Assembly (NCBI GenBank): GCA_002430545.1
Contig: DJCM01000005.1
Coordinates: forward strand, 1 to 12,001
DNA: 12,001 bases
Direction of reading: 5' to 3'
Origin: Flavobacteriaceae bacterium UBA5950
GTDB lineage: Bacteria; Bacteroidota; Bacteroidia; Flavobacteriales; Flavobacteriaceae
Position numbers and translations under genes: made by a program. The notes below the pieces were generated by a model, which saw only the letters and a program-made list of their open reading frames with translations, did not search any database and was not told the DNA's origin. Shown in pieces: positions 3,980 to 12,001 of the stretch; position 1 is the stretch's first letter; the number at the start of each line of letters is the position of its first letter.

Positions 3980-6690
3980 TCTGACTCCTTAAAAGGAATC
4001 TCTGGGTTATAGATTTCTATCACCATCTGTTCTAGATTTTTTTCAAAAACATCCAAATCACTGGTGTCTAGATCGGTGCGTTTTGTGTCTGTTCCTAAGG
4101 TGAGATACAACACCCCTTTGCTCATGTTTTTTACAGAAATAACCCCTGCCTTAAATGGGCTGCTTTGGTTGTCTTCAGCCCATAACATACTGTAAAACAT
4201 CACCTGAAATGCCTTGCTAAAAGCTGCGTCAGACAAGCAGTCTATAATCTCTTTTGGGCGCAGTTCTTTTGGTTCTGTTTTACCTGTTTTATAATCCAAA
4301 ATTCGCAGAACACCATCCTTTCGGTCAATCCGATCGATCACTCCATGAAAGCTGATGGGATGTACGATTCCTGCATAGGTGCGAGTGATTTTTCGATACT
4401 CCTCCAAGCCTAATAACTCTATCGTTGACCCACCAACAATGTCTTTTTTGTCTGCCTCTATCACTCGTTTAATGCTATAGGCTGACGCTGTGAAAATCAA
4501 GAGGTTTTTACCTGTTTTATAACTGCCTTTACCTAATTTTTTTTCAAAATGCTTCATCAAAACTCTCTTGTGGTCCTTTTGCATTTTTTCTAGACCATCA
4601 ACTTTGAGTTGTTTCCCAACATATGGCTCATAAAGCTCCTCTAAAGCATCGTGAATTGCTGTTCCGAGAGATTGGTAAGTCATCGATTCTTCGAGTTCTT
4701 CTGTCTCCGAAATACGCAAAACAGAATTGTTGTAAAACCGAATTGGACCTGCAATATAGTTTGATAGTGTTGTCGCAGATAAGCCCTTTTCTCCCATCAT
4801 CGCCAAACGCTTACATAGGCTCTCTGTTTTTGGTATGTTCATTGGTGTGTTGGGCGTGGTGTTAAGGGCTACCTTTTGGGTGTAAAAAGAGATGTCGTGT
4901 TTCGCTAGGTCATGGAATGTCCATTGTCGCACAAAACGACTCATCTCTCCTCCCCCAAGTCCTTCACCTTGTCCATCATAAAGGATATAAACTTTTTTGG
5001 CGCGATACATCAGCCGAAAAAAATGATATGAAAAAATGGCGTTCTTCTCATCTCTGGTTGGAAGCCCAAACTGCTTTTTTATGTCATAAGGTATCCAAGA
5101 GTCATCAATAGATTTTGCAGGTAGTATGCCTTCATTTGCTTGTGTGAGGATTACAGTATCAAAATCTAATAAACGCGTTTCAAGCATTCCCATAATTTGT
5201 AATCCCTCAAGTGGCTCGCCCGAAAATGACAGTTTATGGGTTCCTATTTGTGCATTATAAATGGATCGCAATTCACTCATTTTTGTAATAAACGAATGTG
5301 TTCGCAACTGATGATCCAGCTGATAGAAAAGCGTTTCAAACAAATGGATTGACTCTAGTTGCCGGCTATCGTTTGTATCGACAGTCGTCATCAACATCCG
5401 AAGGAGTTTGCATATCGATTCTACTGCTTGCTTTGGAGTGTCCCACGATGAAAACAAAAAACCAAAATCGTTTGCAAGCTTGGCCCCCTTCAATTGTTTT
5501 ACTTTTAAAAACCTTTGATTTTTTTGAATGATCGCCTGAACAAGATCTATGGGGTCATTTAATCCCTTTTTTTTGCAATATGTTCGAATCAGTTTGTGGG
5601 AAAATATCTGTTCCACCGTTTTGTAATAAAACCCTTTGGTGGTGTGTGTCATATGCATATCAAACAGCGCCTCAATCACAATGGAAATGGATTGCTGTTG
5701 CAGGGGAGTTCCCATGGTGATGTTAAGCTTTGAAACTTCTGATGGAAGGGCATGTAAGATGGGGTAGAGAAGCGACTCGTCGGGCAACACAACAGCAACA
5801 CGTTCCCATCGAGGGTTTGATGATGAAAGGTCTTTGAGAAGACTCCCCACTTGTTTTGCTTGCGCAATTCGTCCCGAGGTTTCTATGATTTTAACCTCTT
5901 TTTCGTTTACAAATGAGTTGTGGAGTCCCAGAAATGGTTGGTTTTGATAGTAAGGCCATTGCTTGTATTTGTTTAAGTACAACCCCGATAATTCTTGGGC
6001 GTTGCTTACAAAATACTCGTCTGCATCCCAATATATTTTGCCTCTGTTTTGTGCCAAAATAGATTGAAACAAAGTCGATTCGCTATCAGTCAGTGCATTA
6101 AACCCACAAATGATAAAGGTTTTGTTTGGGTGTGCCTCAAGAAACACCTCTAAATTACGTACCGCTTCGCGACAAAGCATCCCTGATGTGCCATAACCTT
6201 TTTGCAACAAAGTGGAAGAAAAAGAGTCATAGGTTGATGGTAGTTTTTTCCAGAAGCCGATATATTTCTGAACAAGCTCGTTGTCATCTAGTCCCCATGC
6301 TTTGACCTCTTGCATACCCATAAGCAAAGCAAACACCTCTTGGTGATCTAAAAGATTCCTGTCAATTGCATCCAAATCTCCCAACAACGTTTCTCCCCAA
6401 CCTAAAAACCTGACAAAGTCATCTCTGTCCTTTGGATCAACATGCTGACAATAGCTGTGATAGAGGGTAAAGAGGAGTTCCATTTTTGGAGGAGCTTCCA
6501 TGTTTGAAAGGCTACAAATAAATGAGTCAATATCTAAAATTTCTGGTGCTATCGTTGGCTCTTCAAGCTGTGATATAATGGTTTGGGTTAGGTGAAGGGC
6601 TGATCGTTTGTTGGGCACAATAAAACACATCTCTTCCCAATTGGGGTTAGAAAGCGAACGTACAACTTCGTATAAAAAGCTATCATTCAT
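3976..6690 (-). CDS. addB: AddB-like PD-(D/E)XK nuclease, partner of the AddA-like helicase
   Basis: A 904-residue predicted subunit of a double-strand-break processing helicase-nuclease. The N-terminus resembles the AddB/RecC-type inactive helicase fold: FIVPNKRSA (residues 23-31) stands where a Walker A loop would be, without GKT. Conserved AddB-like blocks follow, including VVLPDESLLYPIL, NITMGTPL and the block LEGLQIMGMLETRLLDFDTV (about 495-514) ending QANEGILPA. The C-terminal nuclease keeps all RecB-type motifs: GTAIH (H680), GVID (D786), LDYKTG (D799, K801) and QVMFY (Q829, Y833). The Cys that opens the iron-sulfur cluster of Bacillus AddB (YLRCP-like) reads YIAGP here, so no cluster is expected. 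I chose ATG 6690; the 12-residue longer frame from 6726 would start inside the terminator hairpin. The gene is separated from its likely partner by the OmpA-like gene. The symbol is by analogy. Confidence 0.82.
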   Translation of the reverse strand: MNDSFLYEVVRSLSNPNWEEMCFIVPNKRSALHLTQTIISQLEEPTIAPEILDIDSFICSLSNMEAPPKMELLFTLYHSYCQHVDPKDRDDFVRFLGWGETLLGDLDAIDRNLLDHQEVFALLMGMQEVKAWGLDDNELVQKYIGFWKKLPSTYDSFSSTLLQKGYGTSGMLCREAVRNLEVFLEAHPNKTFIICGFNALTDSESTLFQSILAQNRGKIYWDADEYFVSNAQELSGLYLNKYKQWPYYQNQPFLGLHNSFVNEKEVKIIETSGRIAQAKQVGSLLKDLSSSNPRWERVAVVLPDESLLYPILHALPSEVSKLNITMGTPLQQQSISIVIEALFDMHMTHTTKGFYYKTVEQIFSHKLIRTYCKKKGLNDPIDLVQAIIQKNQRFLKVKQLKGAKLANDFGFLFSSWDTPKQAVESICKLLRMLMTTVDTNDSRQLESIHLFETLFYQLDHQLRTHSFITKMSELRSIYNAQIGTHKLSFSGEPLEGLQIMGMLETRLLDFDTVILTQANEGILPAKSIDDSWIPYDIKKQFGLPTRDEKNAIFSYHFFRLMYRAKKVYILYDGQGEGLGGGEMSRFVRQWTFHDLAKHDISFYTQKVALNTTPNTPMNIPKTESLCKRLAMMGEKGLSATTLSNYIAGPIRFYNNSVLRISETEELEESMTYQSLGTAIHDALEELYEPYVGKQLKVDGLEKMQKDHKRVLMKHFEKKLGKGSYKTGKNLLIFTASAYSIKRVIEADKKDIVGGSTIELLGLEEYRKITRTYAGIVHPISFHGVIDRIDRKDGVLRILDYKTGKTEPKELRPKEIIDCLSDAAFSKAFQVMFYSMLWAEDNQSSPFKAGVISVKNMSKGVLYLTLGTDTKRTDLDTSDLDVFEKNLEQMVIEIYNPEIPFKESD

Positions 6691-6706
6691 AGAACCATAA
6701 AAATAA

Positions 6707-6736
6707 AAAAAACGCAGTGAGTACACTGCGTTTTTT
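6707..6736. terminator. perfect 13-bp-stem intrinsic terminator after the OmpA-like gene
   Basis: AAAAAACGCAGTG (6707-6719) and CACTGCGTTTTTT (6724-6736) form a fully paired 13-bp stem with loop AGTA. It lies 26 bp beyond the OmpA-like stop and 16 bp before the AddB-like ATG at 6690. It should end most ompA transcription. It implies that the AddB-like gene has its own weak promoter just downstream (TATTTTTA-like sequence at about 6695-6705, minus strand) or relies on read-through. Confidence 0.92.
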
Positions 6737-6762
6737 ATAATTGATTTAAATGTAGTTATTCG

Positions 6763-8124
6763 TTATTCCACTGTAAAATCGACTCGTCGGTTTTGCGATC
6801 GTCCATCGTCAGTGTCATTGTCTCCTAATGGTTGTGATGATCCATAACCCACAATGCTTAAGCGTTCTGGGCTTATTCCAGCTTTTATGAGGTAATCCAA
6901 TACTTGGCTCGCTCTAAGCTCTGAAAGCGGAATGTTGATCTGATCATTTCCTGTAGAGTCTGCATGACCTTCGATGATGATTTTTGCGTCGCTATTCGCA
7001 TCAATAATGAGGAATGCTTCTGCAAGTTGTTCTTCAAAGGCAGCATCAATCTCGAACGAATCCGATCCAAACTTAATTGATATATCCTTAAGACCTTCGA
7101 TTGGATACTCTGGACATCCTGCATTTGTTGCTGTACCAGCAACGTCTGGGCAATTGTCATCCTTGTCAAGGACGCCATCACCATCACGATCTGTCCATGG
7201 GCAGCCGTTGTTTTCAATTGGGCCAAATTCTTCTGGACAGTTATCATCCTTGTCAGCAAGGCCATCTGCATCTGCATCTGGGCAACCATCTAGTGCTGGT
7301 AAGCCAGCAATATCTGGACAGCTGTCGTCTTTGTCTGCAATACCATCTTCATCTGTGTCAGGACATCCTGCAAGTGCAACTAAACCAGCAACATCTGGAC
7401 AAGCATCATCACTGTTTCGAACACCATCGCCATCGTCGTCTGGACAACCATTGAGCTCTGCTAAACCTGGAGTGTTGACACATGCGTCAATATTGTCTTT
7501 AACGCCGTCTCCGTCAGTGTCTCCATTTCCAAAGGCATAGCTAAATCCAAATAGAAATTGATTGACATAATCTCCAGTCGTAACTGATTTGTCAAATAAC
7601 TTAGTCACATCTGGTGAAAATACCTTTCGTTTTGCCTTGAGGGTCAAACCAAAGCTTTGATCAAACATATACGTTAGTCCAACACCCATGTTGGCTGTCA
7701 TGTGATTCAAGTTATTGATATTTGTGTATCCAGCCCCAAGTATGAGTGTAGGATTTAGATTTCCTGTATCTAAGAAAGTAGTTGATGAGAATGTAAAACT
7801 TCCATCAATGCTGTAATAAAGATCGGGGTTTTCTGATGGGTTTGATGTAATTCTACCAACTTGGTTTAGAGTTCCGCCAGCGTGAAAGGTAATCCCTCTG
7901 GATAAGTAGCGTGAAATCTCTAAATATGATAGATACTTTGAATAGTTAATCTTATCGTCAAACTGTAAGCCATCGTTTCCAGTCTGGTACTGAATCCCGT
8001 CTCTTTCATAAAACTCGACTGCATTTGCCCCAAGGGTTATCTGCCATGGGTTGGCTGATGTTTGGGCTTGCAGGCTATATATCTGACAGGATATAATAGC
8101 TGTAAGTAGTGTTAATATTTTCAT
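6763..8124 (-). CDS. OmpA-family outer membrane protein with thrombospondin type-3 repeats
   Basis: A 453-residue outer-membrane protein anchored to peptidoglycan. The signal peptide is residues 1-20 (cleavage likely SLQA|QTSA). Residues 27-198 form a predicted eight-strand-type beta-barrel with alternating strands and aromatic girdles, ending LFGFSYAFGN. Residues 202-338 hold five thrombospondin type-3 repeats of the DxDxDGxxDxxDxCP type, known to bind calcium and act as a rigid linker. Residues 344-453 are an OmpA-C domain, with IIIEGHADSTG, the peptidoglycan-contact segment NIPLSELRASQVLDYL and the ending SQNRRVDFTVE. The role is envelope integrity or adhesion. Its ATG is 25 bp after the AddA-like stop, with a -7-like TAAATTTA just before it, so it probably has its own strong promoter rather than depending on the helicase gene. 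A strong terminator follows. Confidence 0.92.
   Translation of the reverse strand: MKILTLLTAIISCQIYSLQAQTSANPWQITLGANAVEFYERDGIQYQTGNDGLQFDDKINYSKYLSYLEISRYLSRGITFHAGGTLNQVGRITSNPSENPDLYYSIDGSFTFSSTTFLDTGNLNPTLILGAGYTNINNLNHMTANMGVGLTYMFDQSFGLTLKAKRKVFSPDVTKLFDKSVTTGDYVNQFLFGFSYAFGNGDTDGDGVKDNIDACVNTPGLAELNGCPDDDGDGVRNSDDACPDVAGLVALAGCPDTDEDGIADKDDSCPDIAGLPALDGCPDADADGLADKDDNCPEEFGPIENNGCPWTDRDGDGVLDKDDNCPDVAGTATNAGCPEYPIEGLKDISIKFGSDSFEIDAAFEEQLAEAFLIIDANSDAKIIIEGHADSTGNDQINIPLSELRASQVLDYLIKAGISPERLSIVGYGSSQPLGDNDTDDGRSQNRRVDFTVE
7111..7521 (-). repeat. coding repeat array: five thrombospondin type-3 calcium-binding units
   Basis: Within the OmpA-like gene, about 27-30 codons recur five times. 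Each unit is built on an acidic D-x-D-x-DG-x-x-D-x-x-D core followed by a Cys-Pro pair and a GL-x-x-L/N-GCP spacer (for example DDDGDGVRNSDDACP, DTDEDGIADKDDSCP). Unit four is the odd one (EEFGPIENNGCPW). The near-repeat DNA is also what opens long false frames on the plus strand here. Confidence 0.85.
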
Positions 8125-8149
8125 GTTTTAAATTTAGAATGTCACAAAA

Positions 8150-11100
8150 TTAATAAATATGTTTTAAAGAGACTGTTTTACTTATATAAACAATTATTTT
8201 TTTCTTGATGGTGTAACCTAGTTTCTCTAATAATGACGCATATTCATTCAGCTGATCCACATGCGCTGGTCTAGGTTTTCCTGTTTTATAATCTAAGACG
8301 GCAGCCTCTTTGTTGGGCAGCACAACAAAACTATCTGGACGTAGCGATATGCCCTCTGTAGATAAGAGTGTTCTCTCGTTATATTGAGTGCCTTTTGAAT
8401 TAAAAAAATGTCCCAATTCATTGTGATTCACCAATTCATCTATAAGTTTTGTGAGCTCATCCACTTGATCTATGCCAATGTTCCCCTGATTATATGCGTA
8501 TTGAATCGCGTCCTCTACATCTGTTTTTACATAGATTCGGGACATGATTTCATGAAACACATAACCAAAATCAACTGCGTTATCTCGATTTTTTGATTGC
8601 TGGCTTTTCCGAATTGTAGTGGCAACACTTGCGTTTGTAATCCATCTTATTGATTTTGTGGGTTTTGATTCTGCCGAAACCCTTTGGCTTGTTATGAGTT
8701 TTCCACTTATAAACTGATTCTCCTTTTGTTTTGGTAAATCATTTTTATTCACAAACTCCCAAAACAAATCTGCATAACTCTTACTATTGTTGAGTTGAGA
8801 ATGACTAATAATATGCAATTCGTTCTCCGGACGAGTCATGGCCACATATAAGGTATTGAGTGCGTCAAGTGCTTGGGTTTCTCTAACTGCCTCATAGATG
8901 GCGTGGTTGCTGTCGCTCGTTTCTGAAAAGTCTTTGTTGAGCCCAACCAAAAGAGAAGAGAAGCCTGCAAACTCATCTTGTGGCACATCAATCCAATGTG
9001 TTTTAGGTTTGCTGCTAACTATTTTTGTCTCAGCAAAAGGAAAAATAACCACAGGAAACTCCAAGCCCTTCGCTTTGTGTATGGTCATAACTTCAACTGC
9101 ATTGTTTTTTGAAGTTAAACGAACCGATTGCTTGTCTTTTATGATTTCCCAATGCGACAAAAACCCTTTATCATCTGTCGCTGTGTCTATTGTAAACTCT
9201 ATAATCTCCTCTAAAAACCCAGACATATAAGGGCATAAAGCTGTTGTCATATTCAATGTATCAATTGTATATTCTACAGCTTCATAGATGCCTTTTTGTA
9301 AGAATCTTTCAAAAGAAAAGTCATATTGATCGCCATTGATTTGTTTGACAAACTGATGTATTGGTTTTTTTAACCCCTCACGATCCCAAATAAATTGGTC
9401 CTGATCATCTGTGAGGAAATAATCCAAAATCACTTTCCTCGCTTCCTCATCATTTTGATTGATCCGAAGTTGAATCCAGCTCAACAATACATTTACTTTT
9501 CTACTTTGAGAAAGCAGTAACGTTTCTGCAGAAATCACATCTATCTTTTGTTGTGCGAGATATTCTGTTATCAGAACTCCTTGTTGACGTGTTCGCACGA
9601 GAATGCAAATTTCATTTCGCTTATATTTTCTGTTTTCACAATCAATCAGCTGTTGATGTATGGCTTCTAAATAGTTTGGCTCTCGTTCTTCTACTGTGTC
9701 TCCCTCAACAAAAGTAAACGTAACTGCACCCCCAGGGTTGTTGTTGGACTCTTGATCAGCGCCCTTTTTAAATAGATTTTGATAGTCTGGTGACGATAAG
9801 ACAGCCAACGATTCCTTGAAAAATGTATTGTTGGTTTTCACTATCGTATCTTGACTTCTATAATTTTTTGGGAGTCTAATCACTTCTGAATCAATGGGAA
9901 ATGGGGTTATCCCTTTGGTGAGATCAATAAACTGTTCAGGATAGCCTCCACGCCAACGATAAATCGATTGCTTGGCGTCTCCTACAATAAGAATCGAGCT
10001 ATCTGCGCTTGATATCGCATTGTCTAATAGCGGAATAAGATTTTTCCATTGCAGAAGAGATGTGTCCTGGAATTCATCTATAAATATTTGCCTGTATTTG
10101 ACACCCAGCCGTTCGTAAACAAAAGGGGTTGGCAGTTCGCTAATCGTCTCAAACAACAAAGGGTTAAAGCTACTCAGCAGTCTTTTGTCTTGGTTTTTTT
10201 GTAGGTCTTGAGCTGTTTTATAAATCGCATGAAGAGCAGAAAATGGCACACGTTGTTTGTCGATCAACTGAAGAAGGTTTAGGGTTTTCTGTTGAAGTAT
10301 AACGACTTCAATCCACTGGTCAATATCGCCTTGTATGCTGGCTAAAGCCGATTGTTCCGACTGGCTGGCCGATTTTTTCAAGATTTGATTGTTTTCGTTC
10401 AATGACAACAATCGCTTGCTTGGTATAGATGTTGGGTTACTCGATTGTCCTTTTTGCAATTGTTTGATCAGCTCCTTATAAGAAAAAGACCCTTCCTCTA
10501 TTCCCGAATCGATCACTTTTTTGTACAGCTGCTCAGATCCTTTGTTCATCGCCTCAACACAAGCTGTTTTTTGGGTTTGTATTTTTTTCTGAAGTGTCAA
10601 AAAGTCGTTCCAGCTTTTGTCATTCATTTGACGCAGTTGGTTGTAATGATTTTCATTATAAACCAAAGGTGCTATATTGTTTAAATCAACGCTCACGTCC
10701 CACGATTTGTTTTCGCTCGCTTTTTGGATGACAAAATCCGTCAAAATTTTAGTCTGTTGCTTGTTTTCACCTGTTTGTTCAATCAATAAATCCACAGCTT
10801 GTTCTAATAGCAAATCTGTTTCCAACATCACTTCAAAAGTCGAGCTAAGTCCTAAGTCTCTTGCAAAAGTCCTAACGATTTGATGCGTTAAACTGTCGAT
10901 TGTGGTGATCGAAAAGTGCCCATAATTTTGAAGAATATGGTGAAGTGCTTTGGCTGCGCGCTGATGAATGGCTTCTTTATCAACCCCACATTGTTTGACA
11001 ATTTCTTGAAACATTTCTGTTGGTTCAAGCAAAATTTTCTTTGACGAAAACTCCTTTAGCTGTGTCAACACACGAGTTTTCATCTCATAAACAGCCTTGT

Positions 11101-11269
11101 TTGTAAATGTAATCGCCAAAATAGACTGGTAGTTTTCTGGGCGATTTGTGTGAAGGATGGCTTGCAAATAGCTGCGAACTAGAGAATATGTTTTTCCAGA
11201 TCCTGCCGATGCATCATATATAATAAATGATGGATGCACGTTTTGTTTTACAGATTGTGTGGTCTTCAT
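8150..11269 (-). CDS. addA: AddA-like UvrD/RecB-family helicase-nuclease
   Basis: A 1039-residue predicted motor and nuclease subunit of an AddAB-type complex, which unwinds and resects double-strand breaks to prepare single strands for RecA. All superfamily-1A motifs are intact: Walker A ASAGSGKT (20-27), Ia AITFTNKA (52-59), TIDSLTHQ (123-130), Walker B/motif II IDEFQDTS (397-404), III GDAKQSIYRWRGG (430-442), IV NYRS (469-472), V TIHKAKGLEFPVV (729-741) and VI LYVAMTRPENELHI (807-820). The C-terminal RecB-type nuclease has GYVFH (G902, H906), LRPD (D979), LDYKTG (D993, K995) and QLNEY (Q1006, Y1010). The length is slightly short for AddA, mostly because the end after the nuclease core is brief. 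The start at ATG 11269 is 51 bp from the divergent superoxide dismutase ATG. It differs from UvrD/Rep by its long insertions and nuclease domain, and from RecB by its AddB-like partner. Confidence 0.9.
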   Translation of the reverse strand: MKTTQSVKQNVHPSFIIYDASAGSGKTYSLVRSYLQAILHTNRPENYQSILAITFTNKAVYEMKTRVLTQLKEFSSKKILLEPTEMFQEIVKQCGVDKEAIHQRAAKALHHILQNYGHFSITTIDSLTHQIVRTFARDLGLSSTFEVMLETDLLLEQAVDLLIEQTGENKQQTKILTDFVIQKASENKSWDVSVDLNNIAPLVYNENHYNQLRQMNDKSWNDFLTLQKKIQTQKTACVEAMNKGSEQLYKKVIDSGIEEGSFSYKELIKQLQKGQSSNPTSIPSKRLLSLNENNQILKKSASQSEQSALASIQGDIDQWIEVVILQQKTLNLLQLIDKQRVPFSALHAIYKTAQDLQKNQDKRLLSSFNPLLFETISELPTPFVYERLGVKYRQIFIDEFQDTSLLQWKNLIPLLDNAISSADSSILIVGDAKQSIYRWRGGYPEQFIDLTKGITPFPIDSEVIRLPKNYRSQDTIVKTNNTFFKESLAVLSSPDYQNLFKKGADQESNNNPGGAVTFTFVEGDTVEEREPNYLEAIHQQLIDCENRKYKRNEICILVRTRQQGVLITEYLAQQKIDVISAETLLLSQSRKVNVLLSWIQLRINQNDEEARKVILDYFLTDDQDQFIWDREGLKKPIHQFVKQINGDQYDFSFERFLQKGIYEAVEYTIDTLNMTTALCPYMSGFLEEIIEFTIDTATDDKGFLSHWEIIKDKQSVRLTSKNNAVEVMTIHKAKGLEFPVVIFPFAETKIVSSKPKTHWIDVPQDEFAGFSSLLVGLNKDFSETSDSNHAIYEAVRETQALDALNTLYVAMTRPENELHIISHSQLNNSKSYADLFWEFVNKNDLPKQKENQFISGKLITSQRVSAESKPTKSIRWITNASVATTIRKSQQSKNRDNAVDFGYVFHEIMSRIYVKTDVEDAIQYAYNQGNIGIDQVDELTKLIDELVNHNELGHFFNSKGTQYNERTLLSTEGISLRPDSFVVLPNKEAAVLDYKTGKPRPAHVDQLNEYASLLEKLGYTIKKKIIVYISKTVSLKHIY

Positions 11270-11279
11270 GACAATTGCT

Positions 11280-11311
11280 TAATATTACATAAATTTGCTG
11301 TTCATCACAAA
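11280..11311 (-). promoter_or_regulatory. weak candidate promoter of the AddA-like gene
   Basis: On the minus strand, TTTG (11311-11308) is followed after 20 bp by TAATATTA (11287-11280), a poor -7 match about 10 nt before the AddA-like ATG. It overlaps the divergent superoxide dismutase promoter, so the two genes would compete for polymerase. Support is weak. Confidence 0.25.
11290..11297 (+). promoter_or_regulatory. -7 box of the superoxide dismutase gene
   Basis: TAAATTTG is an exact match to the Bacteroidota TAnnTTTG element, 23 nt before the ATG at 11321, implying a leader of roughly 20 nt. A -33 TTG at 17-19 bp is not evident; one at 11275-11277 is only 12 bp away. Exact match and position make it the best promoter in the window. 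Confidence 0.6.
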
Positions 11312-11320
11312 TAAAAAATT

Positions 11321-11926
11321 ATGTCTTTCGAATTACCAAAACTTAAATATTCTTATAACTCCCTAGAGCCTCATATAGATGCACGCACAATGGAGATTCA
11401 CCACACCAAACATCACGCTGGCTATACTGCAAAGTTAAACGCTGCTATTGCAGATACCCCTCTTGATCAACATTCTGTTGAAGAGATTCTCTCCAATTTG
11501 GACATGAGCAATGCTGCTGTTAGAAACAATGGAGGTGGTTTTTACAATCATTGTCTGTTTTGGCAGGTGATGAGTCCTGACGCAAACGCCCTTTCTGGTG
11601 CTTTGGCCGACGCGATTGATCGTTCGTTTGGTTCTTTTGATCAGTTTAAAGCAGCGTTTAGTGCTGCTGCGGCAACACAATTTGGGTCAGGTTGGGCTTG
11701 GTTGTGTGCAAAAAAAGGAGGTGGTTTAGAAGTTTGTTCAACGCCCAATCAAGACAATCCTCTTATGCCTGGAGTTGGTTGTGATGGAACCCCAATACTT
11801 GGTCTTGATGTTTGGGAACACGCTTATTATCTCAACTATCAAAACCGAAGACCTGATTATATAAATGCTTTTTTCAGTGTAATCGACTGGAAAGTGGTCG
11901 CTGAAAATTTTGAGGCTGCCGTATAA
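11321..11926 (+). CDS. sodA: Fe/Mn-family superoxide dismutase, Mn-type by residues
   Basis: A 201-residue cytosolic enzyme that converts superoxide to oxygen and hydrogen peroxide. Metal ligands are visible as H27 (MEIHHTKHH), H77 (FYNHCLFW), and D163 and H167 (LDVWEH). Tyr35 is the gateway tyrosine. The second-sphere Gln is in the C-terminal domain (Q144 in STPNQDNPL) with Gly in the N-terminal position, the arrangement of Mn enzymes. Bacteroidota members are often able to use Fe or Mn, so the metal is not certain. There is no signal peptide. Residue 74 is Phe where many relatives have His (GGHxNH), and four Cys (78, 129, 139, 154) are present. It is transcribed alone from the intergenic region shared with the AddA-like gene and ends at a strong terminator. 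The symbol follows the residue pattern only. Confidence 0.95.
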   Translation: MSFELPKLKYSYNSLEPHIDARTMEIHHTKHHAGYTAKLNAAIADTPLDQHSVEEILSNLDMSNAAVRNNGGGFYNHCLFWQVMSPDANALSGALADAIDRSFGSFDQFKAAFSAAAATQFGSGWAWLCAKKGGGLEVCSTPNQDNPLMPGVGCDGTPILGLDVWEHAYYLNYQNRRPDYINAFFSVIDWKVVAENFEAAV

Positions 11927-11952
11927 GTAACACTTACAATTGTAAATAAATT

Positions 11953-11976
11953 AAGGAGCATCTTGCTCCTTTTTTT
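11953..11976 (+). terminator. intrinsic terminator of the superoxide dismutase gene
   Basis: AAGGAGCA (11953-11960) pairs with TGCTCCTT (11964-11971) around loop TCT, followed by a T-run, 26 bp after the stop. It is a canonical rho-independent terminator. The remaining bases to 12001 are A/G-rich leader-like sequence of a gene outside the window. Confidence 0.92.
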
Positions 11977-12001
11977 ATAAAATAAAAAAGGAGGAAAGAC
12001 T

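Noticed and set aside
6691..6726. 12-residue N-terminal extension of the AddB-like protein
   Set aside because: It would start inside the perfect terminator hairpin and reads as a low-complexity Phe/Tyr run.
6974..7540. Long plus-strand frames (up to 188 codons, Ser/Pro-rich, and a His/Leu-rich one) opposite the OmpA-like gene
   Set aside because: They are shadows of the thrombospondin type-3 repeat codons; repeated GAT/GAC and TGT-CCA patterns on the minus strand keep stops out of the opposite frames.
1..12001. A complete new defence or mobile system
   Set aside because: The only nuclease-helicase pair fits the general AddAB repair enzyme, and the only mobile-element gene is a truncated integrase. 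No restriction, CRISPR, toxin-antitoxin or retron signature was found on either strand.

Overview
The window looks like chromosomal DNA of a low-GC Bacteroidota bacterium, most probably a marine-type flavobacterium. Four things point there. Genes start after A-rich leaders with no Shine-Dalgarno sequence. The one clear promoter element (TAAATTTG upstream of the superoxide dismutase gene) fits the Bacteroidota TAnnTTTG -7 box. The OmpA-family protein combines a beta-barrel, thrombospondin type-3 repeats and a C-terminal OmpA domain. The gene set superoxide dismutase / AddA-like / OmpA / AddB-like is, as far as I recall, a flavobacterial neighbourhood. This is inference from sequence, not a database result.

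Left part (1-3500): an accessory-looking stretch of small genes and relics. It opens with the C-terminal relic of a tyrosine recombinase (minus). Next come a 43-residue, very basic mini-protein (minus), two tandem NTF2/SnoaL-like lipoprotein paralogues (minus) with nearly identical leaders and -7 boxes, and between those a 45-residue membrane mini-protein on the plus strand followed by a strong bidirectional terminator. The gap 1795-2229 is not empty: it holds a decayed DUF2892/YgaP-like membrane gene broken by two in-frame stops, followed by a perfect 12-bp palindrome. After that are a 70-residue orphan (plus), a stop-to-start coupled pair of 114-residue DoxX-like membrane proteins (minus), an intergenic stretch with a 14-bp direct repeat, and a possible 28-residue single-span membrane peptide (minus) divergent from a four-span membrane protein (plus).

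Right part (3503-12001): core functions. An AddA-like helicase-nuclease (1039 aa) and an AddB-like nuclease (904 aa from the preferred start) lie on the minus strand and probably form the double-strand-break end-processing enzyme that feeds RecA. They are separated by the OmpA-like gene and a perfect 13-bp-stem terminator directly in front of the AddB-like gene. Both retain complete RecB-type nuclease motifs, and only the AddA-like protein has a full set of superfamily-1 helicase motifs. Divergent from it is a Mn-type (possibly cambialistic) superoxide dismutase with its own -7 box and terminator.

Several real features are shorter than usual gene-calling cut-offs: the mini-proteins at 331-462, 1060-1197 and 3329-3415, and the pseudogene at 1866-2090. 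They were found by hand translation. No tRNA, rRNA, CRISPR array or complete insertion sequence is visible.
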